The notes under the pieces were generated by a model. That model did not search any database and had not been told where the DNA came from. It saw only the letters and a program-made list of their open reading frames with translations. The position numbers and the translations under genes were made by a program. DNA of 11,478 nt from Gammaproteobacteria bacterium. GTDB lineage: Bacteria; Pseudomonadota; Gammaproteobacteria; Steroidobacterales; SZUA-146. Numbering within the stretch: the stretch's first letter is position 1; each line of letters begins with the position of its first letter. Location of the stretch: the NCBI GenBank assembly GCA_013002925.1, contig JABDLQ010000063.1, forward strand, positions 1 to 11,478, given 5' to 3'. Positions 1 to 6,589 of the stretch are shown here, in pieces.

Positions 1-453
1 TCACTAATGCACCCCCCGCGGAATTCTGCCGCCCGTACTGATTTTGTATGTCCAATTTGCAATCCATCAGCCCCTGCTTTTATTTTGCGCTGCAACAACT
101 CATCAACTGATGCTTAACTGTTTTACACAAAACACCATTATTTACCGCACTATCCGGTCGATCCGCAGAACTCGCAGAGACACCGCGGCACGCGATCACC
201 AAAAATAATTGCAGTGCACCATGCTGCCATGCCGGCGATTCTTCTGTCGGCCTAACCTCAAAAACCCTCTCTGTCGCCATTTTTTTATCGGTTCTGTGAC
301 GCACTTAGGCGACTTTTGCCGCGCACCTTGCCGACAAAATGCGCGACTCCGGCGAGTATTTTCATTTTTTTGGTGGACGAATTGAAAACAGTCACGCCGC
401 GGCGCCGACGCCACCGCTTTTACCGGCCCATAGCGACCCGCTGCACTGGTTGG
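1..453. other. No convincing gene; downstream flank of mscS
   Basis: This stretch lies beyond the 3' end of mscS. Short open frames exist on both strands (for example minus 80-304 and 196-414, plus 316-501), but none has a good ribosome binding site and none gives a protein I recognise. The minus frame at 80-304 overlaps another minus frame in a different phase, which suggests chance openness. A small plus-strand hairpin (ACTC-CGGC-GAGT, 346-357) is followed by a T-rich run, but its 4-bp stem is weak and no plus-strand gene precedes it in the window. I see no RNA gene or mobile-element end. Confidence 0.5.
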
Positions 454-1290
454 TCATACAACCTGATGCAGATGCACATCGCGCTGTGGAAACGGTATTG
501 AAATACCTTCTGCGTCAAATTCTTTTTTCACGGATGTGGTGATTTCTCCCCACGTTTTAAAATAATCGCCTGTCAGCGCCCACGGCCGCACCAGAAAATT
601 GACACTGGAATCGCCTAACTCATGAATGGCGATATATGGAGCAGGATCCTGCAGTACGTTCGGGTGATTCGTGACTACGCGCTCAAGGATCGCGTGTGCT
701 TTATCCATGTCATCGGCATACCCGATGCCAAACACAAGATCGAGACGGCGTCGGTTGTTACCCGTGAGATTGGTAATAACACTACTGGTGATTTCGCCGT
801 TTGGCACGATCAGACGCTTGTTATCCGCTGTGTTCAACTCCGTTGCAAACACATTAATCTGCTCCACTACCCCTGTGACACCTGCAATTGAAACCAGGTC
901 ACCGACTTTGAACGGGCGATTGGCAATGAGCATGACTCCCGATGCAAAATTTCCCAATGATCCCTGCAACGCCAGACCAATGGCCAGACCGGCCGCAGCA
1001 AAAATGGCCGCCAGAGAAGTGGTATCAATCCCCAGTTTCCCCAATACCGCAATCGCTACAAAAGCAAGCAGCAAAACATAGATAATACTCCTGATAAACC
1101 GCACCAGGGTTTCGTCTGTTTTCGCCTTGCGCATGCCGCGCGCAAGCAGCGCTGTTGCGAGCTTTGCAGCAAGGTAGCCAACAATCAGAATCGCCAGGGC
1201 TGCCACCACTTTCGGGCCCCACGCGAGCAAGGCGTTGTACAGCTTTTCTGTCCACACTTCGAGCTGACCGAGGGATTCGAGATTATTCAT
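454..1290 (-). CDS. mscS: Small-conductance mechanosensitive channel, MscS family
   Basis: This is a 278-residue inner-membrane channel of the MscS family, which opens under membrane tension to release solutes after osmotic downshock. Visible features are a short N-terminal segment, TM1 at about residues 26-50, TM2 at about 66-86, and the pore-lining TM3 at about 92-122. TM3 has the alanine/glycine-rich pattern AGLAIGLALQGSLGNFASG, very close to the E. coli MscS pore helix. The beta-domain signatures FKVGD (about 127-131) and VPNGEI (about 162-167) follow, and the C-terminus ends in the usual IPFPQRDVHL stretch. The length is close to E. coli MscS (286 aa). The frame is open for 38 more codons upstream, but the start at 1290 is preceded by a strong GGAGGA site and gives the normal family N-terminus. 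It is divergent from the binding-protein-like gene at 1446. Confidence 0.95.
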   Translation of the reverse strand: MNNLESLGQLEVWTEKLYNALLAWGPKVVAALAILIVGYLAAKLATALLARGMRKAKTDETLVRFIRSIIYVLLLAFVAIAVLGKLGIDTTSLAAIFAAAGLAIGLALQGSLGNFASGVMLIANRPFKVGDLVSIAGVTGVVEQINVFATELNTADNKRLIVPNGEITSSVITNLTGNNRRRLDLVFGIGYADDMDKAHAILERVVTNHPNVLQDPAPYIAIHELGDSSVNFLVRPWALTGDYFKTWGEITTSVKKEFDAEGISIPFPQRDVHLHQVV

Positions 1291-1296
1291 AGTAGT

Positions 1297-1302
1297 TCCT
1301 CC
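1297..1302 (-). promoter_or_regulatory. Ribosome binding site deciding the mscS start
   Basis: On the minus strand the sequence reads GGAGGA followed by ACTACT and then ATG, a near-perfect Shine-Dalgarno at 6-nt spacing. It fixes the start at 1290 rather than at the more distal in-frame ATG at 1404. Confidence 0.8.
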
Positions 1303-1445
1303 ATTTTTAAGACCGCGTACCGGGTAACCGCTGATTATCGTGAGCGCCCGCCCGCAATATTCTGCAGATACCAGGCGGGCGGCCATAATACTGGCATTTA
1401 GCATTTATACAACGTAAAAGAGGCCTGCTTTTTAAAGGAAGTTCA

Positions 1446-2309
1446 ATGCCCATATCGAATAACAGATCACCATTACGCTGCGCCGGTGTTCCGGAACATT
1501 TCAATTTGCCGTGGCGTGAGCTTGCTGAAACAGACACTACCAACACGATCGCCTACCGGGAATATCGTGGTGGTACAGGCGCAATGGTCAAGGCATTGGC
1601 AGATGATGAAGTCGATGTCGCTATACTGCTGACCGAAGGTGCGCTGACGAGCATTGCCTCTGGCGGCCAACATCGCATCGTAAAGGTATACGTTGATACG
1701 CCACTGGAATGGGGCATTCATGTGGCTGCTGACAGCAGTATCACGGAGATTGAGCAGATTCGCGGTTCACGTTATGCCATCAGCCGCAGCGGTTCAGGGT
1801 CCCATATCATGGCGGCGGTGCATGCCGCGGACAGTGGCTGGCCAATTGACCAGCTTGATTTTGTCAAAGTCCGCAACCTGGAAGGTGCCCGGCGCGCCCT
1901 GCCCGCCGGTGACGCCGATATTTTCTTTTGGGAAAAAACGATGACCCAGCCTTGTGTCGATAGGGCTGAATTTCGCCGCATCACCACGTTTCAAAGCCCG
2001 TGGCCGTCGTTTGTGATCTGTGCTTCAGACTACGTCATCGCTCACCGGCGTACCGCTTTGCGCCAGTTACTGGAACGCATCAATGCCCTCACCAGGAGCT
2101 TTATGTCTGATTGTGATGGCGCACTTGCTGTCGCACAGACCTATGATTTGGCATTGCCGATAGTCGAGCGCTGGTTTAACAAAACACGTTGGAATACAGG
2201 CTTCAAATTATCTGCACAGACGTTTAGTCAGGTTCTTGATGTATTGGACAAACTTGCACTGGGAGTCGATCGCACCGCAAAAATTGAAAACATGTTGCAC
2301 CGGCTGTAG
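1446..2309 (+). CDS. Substrate-binding-protein-like (PBP2 fold), no signal peptide
   Basis: This is a 287-residue protein with the look of a type-2 periplasmic binding protein, nearest in my memory to the 'Ca3427-like' branch found in bacteria and some fungi, whose ligand is not established. Visible landmarks are GVPEHFNLPW near residue 14, YRGGTGAMVKAL near 40-52, VDVAILLTEGAL near 57-68 and the lobe-switch region ISRSGSGSHIMAAVHA near 114-129. In this fold such glycine/serine loops line the ligand cleft. The N-terminus (MPISNNRSPLRCAG) has no hydrophobic signal-peptide core and no lipobox, so the protein should be cytoplasmic unless it is exported another way. The start follows AAAGGAAG at 1435-1442. 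The next gene begins 32 bp downstream on the same strand, and no ABC permease or ATPase is nearby. The fold assignment is fairly sure; the function is unknown. Confidence 0.75.
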   Translation: MPISNNRSPLRCAGVPEHFNLPWRELAETDTTNTIAYREYRGGTGAMVKALADDEVDVAILLTEGALTSIASGGQHRIVKVYVDTPLEWGIHVAADSSITEIEQIRGSRYAISRSGSGSHIMAAVHAADSGWPIDQLDFVKVRNLEGARRALPAGDADIFFWEKTMTQPCVDRAEFRRITTFQSPWPSFVICASDYVIAHRRTALRQLLERINALTRSFMSDCDGALAVAQTYDLALPIVERWFNKTRWNTGFKLSAQTFSQVLDVLDKLALGVDRTAKIENMLHRL

Positions 2310-2341
2310 TGTAAGAAAAAGGTTTACAGAGTTTATTTCCC

Positions 2342-2800
2342 ATGCAGCGTGACAGTCGATACCAGGTACGCAATCATGACAATGTGTACGCACCGATGCG
2401 CAGCAGCCGCAGCATTCGGCGGGACACCCCAACTGAACTCGCCCCTTTTGCCGTAACGCTGATCGTTACTCTTGCGGTCCTGGCAACGGCCAACAACATT
2501 GTCGTATTGAACCTGCCCGTTGTGAACGCTATCCTGCAAACCATGGATGGGCTTGTGCCTGGTCTTGTTGCCGCGTTACTGCCCTACTCCACGACTAATG
2601 ACTGGCGCAACAAATACTGGTTCACGCTGCGCATGCTCGTTTACGTCATGGCGATCATTCTGATGCTACCGGTCGCTACCGTGGGATTCATTTTTCCGCT
2701 GGTGCCGGCAACACTGGCCGCATTGCTATCGCTCTCCTACCTGTTGGAACGCGGCATTCGCCGGCAGCTTGTCATCCCTGCAGACTCCTCCAACGGTTGA
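2342..2800 (+). CDS. Small multi-pass membrane protein, unrecognised
   Basis: This is a 152-residue protein that I do not recognise. The first 30 or so residues are polar and arginine-rich. Hydrophobic segments follow at about 35-58, 68-82 (short), 95-115 and 117-136, suggesting three or four membrane helices. A charged stretch DWRNKYW lies between the second and third, and the tail is basic then polar (ERGIRRQLVIPADSSNG). It starts 32 bp after the binding-protein-like gene and may share its transcript. The ATG at 2342 has no clear Shine-Dalgarno, and neither does the in-frame Met19 at 2396, so the start is uncertain. It is too small and lacks the EAA loop expected of an ABC permease. The stop codon lies inside the first unit of a 15-bp tandem repeat, and later units are in this same frame, so the original C-terminus may have been longer. 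Confidence 0.65.
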   Translation: MQRDSRYQVRNHDNVYAPMRSSRSIRRDTPTELAPFAVTLIVTLAVLATANNIVVLNLPVVNAILQTMDGLVPGLVAALLPYSTTNDWRNKYWFTLRMLVYVMAIILMLPVATVGFIFPLVPATLAALLSLSYLLERGIRRQLVIPADSSNG

Positions 2801-2884
2801 ATCTGACACGAAGCATTTGCCGGGCCTGAGTTTGACAGGGTTGAATTAGGCAGCGTTGAATTTGACACAGTTAAATTTGACTGG
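2796..2884 (+). repeat. Degenerate 15-bp tandem repeat, about six units
   Basis: Units begin at 2796, 2810, 2825, 2840, 2855 and 2870, with a consensus close to GTTGAATTTGACACA. The unit at 2796 matches the one at 2855 in 13 of 14 bases. The 2840 and 2870 units each match the 2855 unit in 11 of 15. The 2810 unit is the most decayed, at about 8 of 15. Spacing is exactly 15 bp from 2810 onward, and the first unit is 14 nt long. Read in the frame of the 2825 unit, the last four units give PEFDR, VELGS, VEFDT and VKFDW, a five-residue repeat. Several units also contain TTTGACA, which resembles a -35 element. The repeat overlaps the stop codon of the small membrane protein gene. Confidence 0.7.
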
Positions 2885-2975
2885 CACATAACTGTGACGC
2901 GGTCAGCAACCCGCGGCTGCGACTGGTTTTTGTTGGCGCAGGGCTGACGCCGATCGTCACGCTCCTGCCGCCGGC

Positions 2976-2999
2976 AAAAAAACGGTTGATACCGGTTTT
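2976..2999 (-). terminator. Likely rho-independent terminator after the gcvP-GFA unit, possibly bidirectional
   Basis: On the minus strand the sequence forms AAAA-C-CGGT-ATCA-ACCG-TTTTTTT: a CGGT/ACCG stem with a 4-nt loop, extended by A/T pairs around one bulged C and followed by a run of seven T. It lies 24 bp past the GFA-domain stop codon, the right place to end that transcript. On the plus strand the same hairpin is followed by GTTTT, so it could also stop transcripts coming from the membrane protein gene. The GC part of the stem is short, which limits confidence. Confidence 0.5.
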
Positions 3000-3023
3000 A
3001 CGCAGCAGAACTCAGGGCCATTC

Positions 3024-3452
3024 TCAATCCGGATACCGTGAGTAGGTGGGCAGTTCCTGCCCGCAACAGGTCCACGGCATGCGTGAATCATAAAAAATCC
3101 GCGCCTGGGGTGAGACTGAAGGCAGCGAATCCAGTGAACCGGCAGGGATAACCGCCATGCTGTTGTCAGGGGCAACGCGTGGCAACGGACTGCCACAGGT
3201 GCCACAAAAAACTGTCGCAAACCGTTTGGCATCTGCCACTTTGTAACTGCGCAAGTTCTTTTCACCTGTCAGCCATTCCACGCTTACGGGACGGGCCATC
3301 AAAAGATTACTGGCATGACCGGTACCGGTCGCCTTGCGACAACGGCTGCAGTGGCAGTGATAAAATCGATCGGCATCGCCCTCGATGCAATATCGAATCG
3401 CACCACACAAACAGGACCCATTAAATTTTTCAGCCACGATAATGCTGATCAT
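3024..3452 (-). CDS. GFA-domain (CENP-V/GFA family) zinc protein
   Basis: This 142-residue protein belongs to the GFA family, named after the glutathione-dependent formaldehyde-activating enzyme of Paracoccus. The seven cysteines expected of the fold are visible: CLC at residues 14 and 16, CHCSRC at 33, 35 and 38, and CGTC at 83 and 86. By family analogy 14/16/83/86 form the structural zinc site and 33/35/38 the second zinc site. It is shorter than Paracoccus Gfa (about 190 aa), and most proteins of this size have no proven substrate, so I do not assign formaldehyde activity. The ATG overlaps the gcvP TGA as ATGA (3449-3452), which implies translational coupling and co-transcription with gcvP. 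A later GTG (Val6) could also serve as start. A likely terminator follows 24 bp downstream. Confidence 0.85.
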   Translation of the reverse strand: MISIIVAEKFNGSCLCGAIRYCIEGDADRFYHCHCSRCRKATGTGHASNLLMARPVSVEWLTGEKNLRSYKVADAKRFATVFCGTCGSPLPRVAPDNSMAVIPAGSLDSLPSVSPQARIFYDSRMPWTCCGQELPTYSRYPD

Positions 3453-6340
3453 TCATCGGTGTACGCACTCAGCGGCGGACACGAGCACATCAGATTGCGG
3501 TCACCGTAGACATTGTCGACGCGGCTGACCGGTGACCAGTATTTGTTCGTGCGCAAACCCGGCACCGGGTATACCGCGCTGGTGCGGCTGTAGGGATACG
3601 GCCACTCATCGGCACAGGCAACCTGCATTGAATGCGGCGCGTTGACCAGCGGATTGTTATCAGCAGGCCAGGTCCGCGACTCTACCTGGTCTATTTCTCC
3701 GCGTATCTGGATCATCGCGGTAATAAACCGTTTGAGTTCTTCCAGTGATTCGCTTTCGGTCGGTTCGATCATCAGGGTGCCCGCCACTGGAAAGGACATC
3801 GTGGGCGCATGAAACCCGAAATCGATCAACCGTTTGGCAACATCTTCTGCAGATATCCCGGTGCGCTCTTCGATCTGACGAAAATCGATGATGCATTCGT
3901 GGGCAACCAGACCGGCTTTGTCCGTAAACTGGATCCGGTAATGGTCTTTCAGCTGAGCGACGACGTAATTGGCCGCAAGCGCCGCCATTTGCGACGCTTT
4001 GCGTAATTCGGCAGCACCCATCATACGGATGTACATCCAGGAGATCGGCAATATGCTGGCGCTGCCCCACGGCGCAGCCGAAACCGCGCAATGGCTGGAC
4101 TCGCCATTCCAGACGCGGTGTCCCGGCAAGAAGGGTTTGAGATGTTCCGCCACACCTATCGGGCCCACACCCGGCCCACCACCCCCGTGCGGGATGCAAA
4201 ACGTTTTGTGTAGGTTTAAATGTGACACATCGCCGCCCAGATGACCGGGTTTGGCCAATCCGACCAACGCGTTCAGATTGGCCCCGTCAATGTACACCTG
4301 GCCACCGTGCTCGTGGACGATGTCACAAACCGTACCGACTTCTTCCTCAAAAACTCCATAGGTGGATGGATAGGTAATCATGATCGCCGCCAGATTGGCG
4401 GAATGATTTGACGCCTTGGCACGCAAATCATCAAGATCGATGTAGCCATTGTCATCACAGGCCACCACAACTACCTGCATGCCGCACATTTGTGCAGACG
4501 CAGGATTGGTGCCGTGCGCCGATGCCGGAATCAGGCAGATGTTACGCCCGGTGTCACTGCGACTCTCATGATAAGCGCGTATGGCAAGCAGACCGGCAAA
4601 CTCCCCCTGTGACCCGGCATTAGGCTGCAATGACACCGCTGCATAACCTGTGATTTTGCACAACCACTGTTCGAGCTGCAGGATCATTGTCGCGTAACCC
4701 TGTGCCTGTGAATCCGGGGCAAACGGATGAATGTTGGCAAACTCCGGCCACGACACCGGTAGCATTTCCGCACTGGCGTTAAGTTTCATGGTGCAGGAGC
4801 CCAGCGGAATCATCGAGCGATCGAGCGCAATATCTTTGTCCGCCAGCAGGCGCAAATAGCGCAGCATGTCGGTTTCCGAGCGATAGCGATAAAATACCGG
4901 GTGGCGCAGTGGTTTGTCCGTGCGCGGCAGGTGCGCAAGGGCAGTCGACGCCTGTGCTGCGGCAAGCTGTGCATCAGTTCCATGAAAAATCTTTAGCAGT
5001 AATTGCACGTGCTCGGTCGTACACGTTTGATCAAACGACACACCGATATGCTCATCATCAATGACCCGCAGATTGATGTGGTGCTCATGCGCACGCGCGT
5101 GAATCGCCGCAGTGTCTGTCCCGGTTGCTACCGTCAACGTATCAAACCAGGTGTCATTGACGAGCCTGAACCCCAGCGCAAGTATTGAGCGTGCAAATCG
5201 GTCGGTCAGGCTGTGCACATTGCTGGCAATCCGCTGCAAACCGGATGGTCCGTGGTATACAGCGTACATACCGGCAATTACGGCCAGCAGCACCTGCGCT
5301 GTGCAAATGTTTGAAGTCGCTTTCTCCCGTCGAATGTGCTGCTCGCGGGTTTGCAGTGCCAGGCGGTAGGCCGTGTTGCCCTGCCGGTCGACACTGACGC
5401 CCACGATCCGCCCCGGCAACGAGCGTTTAAGTTTGTCGGTGGTCGCCATGAACGCTGCGTGCGGCCCGCCGAACCCCAGCGGCACGCCAAAGCGCTGCGT
5501 GTTTCCTACGACGACATCAGCACCCATGTCACCGGCGGGCTTGCACATTACACTGGCCAACAGGTCCGTGGTAACCGCGACCAGACCCTTGTAACTGTGC
5601 ACATGGTCAATAAAAGACGTGAGATCGACAATCGCGCCACTGGCGCCTGGATTAGCAAAAAGGGCGCCAAAATACTGGCCGTCGAGTACGGCCTCTTTAG
5701 GCCCAAGTTCGATCTGGATATTGAGAGGCGCTGCGCGCGTCATGATCACATCGATCGTTTGCGGCATACATTCTTCATCTACAAAAAAACTGCTTGATTT
5801 GACGCGCGACATGCGCCGGCACAGCGCCATTGCTTCGGCACTTGCGGTGGCCTCATCAAGCATCGAGGCATTGGCGATATCCATATTCGTCAATTCACAA
5901 ATCATGGTTTGAAAATTGAGCAACGCCTCCAGACGCCCTTGTGAGATCTCTGGCTGATAGGGCGTGTACGCGGTGTACCAGGCGGGGTTTTCAAATACGT
6001 TCCGCTGAATAACGGCGGGTGTATAGGTGCCGTAGTAGCCCTGACCGATGAACGAGCGATGAACCTGGTTGCGCGCGGCAATGCCTTTGAGCTCATCCAG
6101 CGCCTGCTCTTCCGAAGCTGGCTCAGGTAGTCCTGACAGGTCGTCATCGCGTATCGATGCCGGCACCAGTTTGTCGGTGAAGTCCTCCAGTGAGGTGTAA
6201 CCCATCCCGGCCAGCATTTTCTCCGTGTGCTCCGCGGAGGGACCGATATGCCGGCGCGCAAAACTGCTGCGATCTCCATCGGCCGCGTTGGCAGCCGTCT
6301 GATTATTATCCTCGGCTGGGGATATTTGGTGTTTAAGCAT
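3449..6340 (-). CDS. gcvP: Glycine dehydrogenase (aminomethyl-transferring), P protein of the glycine cleavage system
   Basis: This is the PLP-dependent P protein, which decarboxylates glycine and passes the aminomethyl group to the lipoyl arm of GcvH. It is the full-length fused form, 963 residues, close to E. coli GcvP (957), not the split PA/PB type. N-terminal landmarks are FARRHIGPSAEHTEKML near residue 30, ENPAWYTAYTPYQPEISQGR and LLDEATASAEAM-type motifs. The C-terminal half has GSCTMKLN, SAHGTNPASAQM and the PLP site NLHKTFCIPHGGGGPG, with Lys712 the Schiff-base lysine by homology. The frame stays open to 6541, but the start at 6340 has GAGG five bases upstream and yields the normal N-terminus. 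gcvT and gcvH are not in the window, so the rest of the system must be elsewhere. It is divergent from ilvD and overlaps the GFA-domain gene by 4 bp. Confidence 0.96.
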   Translation of the reverse strand: MLKHQISPAEDNNQTAANAADGDRSSFARRHIGPSAEHTEKMLAGMGYTSLEDFTDKLVPASIRDDDLSGLPEPASEEQALDELKGIAARNQVHRSFIGQGYYGTYTPAVIQRNVFENPAWYTAYTPYQPEISQGRLEALLNFQTMICELTNMDIANASMLDEATASAEAMALCRRMSRVKSSSFFVDEECMPQTIDVIMTRAAPLNIQIELGPKEAVLDGQYFGALFANPGASGAIVDLTSFIDHVHSYKGLVAVTTDLLASVMCKPAGDMGADVVVGNTQRFGVPLGFGGPHAAFMATTDKLKRSLPGRIVGVSVDRQGNTAYRLALQTREQHIRREKATSNICTAQVLLAVIAGMYAVYHGPSGLQRIASNVHSLTDRFARSILALGFRLVNDTWFDTLTVATGTDTAAIHARAHEHHINLRVIDDEHIGVSFDQTCTTEHVQLLLKIFHGTDAQLAAAQASTALAHLPRTDKPLRHPVFYRYRSETDMLRYLRLLADKDIALDRSMIPLGSCTMKLNASAEMLPVSWPEFANIHPFAPDSQAQGYATMILQLEQWLCKITGYAAVSLQPNAGSQGEFAGLLAIRAYHESRSDTGRNICLIPASAHGTNPASAQMCGMQVVVVACDDNGYIDLDDLRAKASNHSANLAAIMITYPSTYGVFEEEVGTVCDIVHEHGGQVYIDGANLNALVGLAKPGHLGGDVSHLNLHKTFCIPHGGGGPGVGPIGVAEHLKPFLPGHRVWNGESSHCAVSAAPWGSASILPISWMYIRMMGAAELRKASQMAALAANYVVAQLKDHYRIQFTDKAGLVAHECIIDFRQIEERTGISAEDVAKRLIDFGFHAPTMSFPVAGTLMIEPTESESLEELKRFITAMIQIRGEIDQVESRTWPADNNPLVNAPHSMQVACADEWPYPYSRTSAVYPVPGLRTNKYWSPVSRVDNVYGDRNLMCSCPPLSAYTDE

Positions 6341-6400
6341 TTCAACCTCGTGCGAAAAAGCCGGCGGGGAGTTCCCGATACCGTCGTGCGAATTGTGCAA

Positions 6401-6429
6401 ATGATACCCTTCAACGGTTTCTATTGAAA
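6401..6429 (-). promoter_or_regulatory. Candidate promoter for gcvP
   Basis: On the minus strand, TATCAT (plus 6401-6406, five of six matches to the -10 consensus) lies 17 bp from TTTCAA (plus 6424-6429, three of six matches to -35). Transcription would begin near 6394 and leave a leader of about 55 nt. A 5-bp inverted repeat GTTTC-TATT-GAAAC (6417-6430) covers the -35 and could be an operator. This is a pattern match only, with a weak -35. Confidence 0.3.
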
Positions 6430-6570
6430 CGCGCCAGCCGCTGCTCCGGCATGGAATTATCGGGATTGCTGTCCCGGGCGGTCTGCGGGTACCGGCACGA
6501 CGCTGGCAAAGTCGCGCAAATGAGCCACGCATCACTTGCATTTTCTGGCATTATTGACGCCGTACTCTCA

Positions 6571-6581
6571 GCACCAGGTGC
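6571..6581 (+). promoter_or_regulatory. Inverted repeat over the ilvD ribosome binding site
   Basis: GCACC-A-GGTGC is a perfect 5-bp inverted repeat with a single central base. The best Shine-Dalgarno for ilvD, AGGTG at 6576-6580 (9 nt before the ATG), lies in its centre and right arm. As RNA the one-base loop would force a shorter stem, so it may instead be a DNA operator or chance. The 249-bp gap between ilvD and gcvP must contain the promoters of both genes. I saw no clear sigma-70 box for ilvD in it. Confidence 0.3.
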
Positions 6582-6589
6582 CAGACACT

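Noticed and set aside
80..304. A 74-residue minus-strand open frame downstream of mscS.
   Set aside because: There is no ribosome binding site, no recognised motif and no clear hydrophobic design, and it overlaps another open frame on the same strand. It is probably chance.
1291..1404. A 38-codon N-terminal extension of MscS starting at 1404.
   Set aside because: The strong GGAGGA site immediately before 1290 and the family N-terminus favour the inner start.
2855..2892. A sigma-70 promoter using TTGACA inside the repeat (2862-2867) with CATAAC as -10.
   Set aside because: The spacer would be 19 bp, the -10 match is poor and no plus-strand gene follows. The TTGACA arises from the repeat unit.
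5902..6414. A 170-codon open frame in another phase of the gcvP strand.
   Set aside because: It overlaps the conserved N-terminal part of GcvP and is arginine/proline-rich without motifs, so it is a frame shadow and not a frameshift: GcvP itself is continuous.
6341..6541. A 67-codon N-terminal extension of GcvP starting at 6541.
   Set aside because: The extension has no family resemblance, whereas the start at 6340 has a good ribosome binding site and gives the normal protein length.
6341..6589. Glycine or TPP riboswitch upstream of gcvP; the minus strand has CTGAGAGTACGG and later AATAATGCCAG, which recall TPP riboswitch pieces.
   Set aside because: The pieces are too close together, the conserved core between them is missing, and they lie far upstream of the gcvP start. 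I also see no glycine-aptamer core. The resemblance looks accidental.
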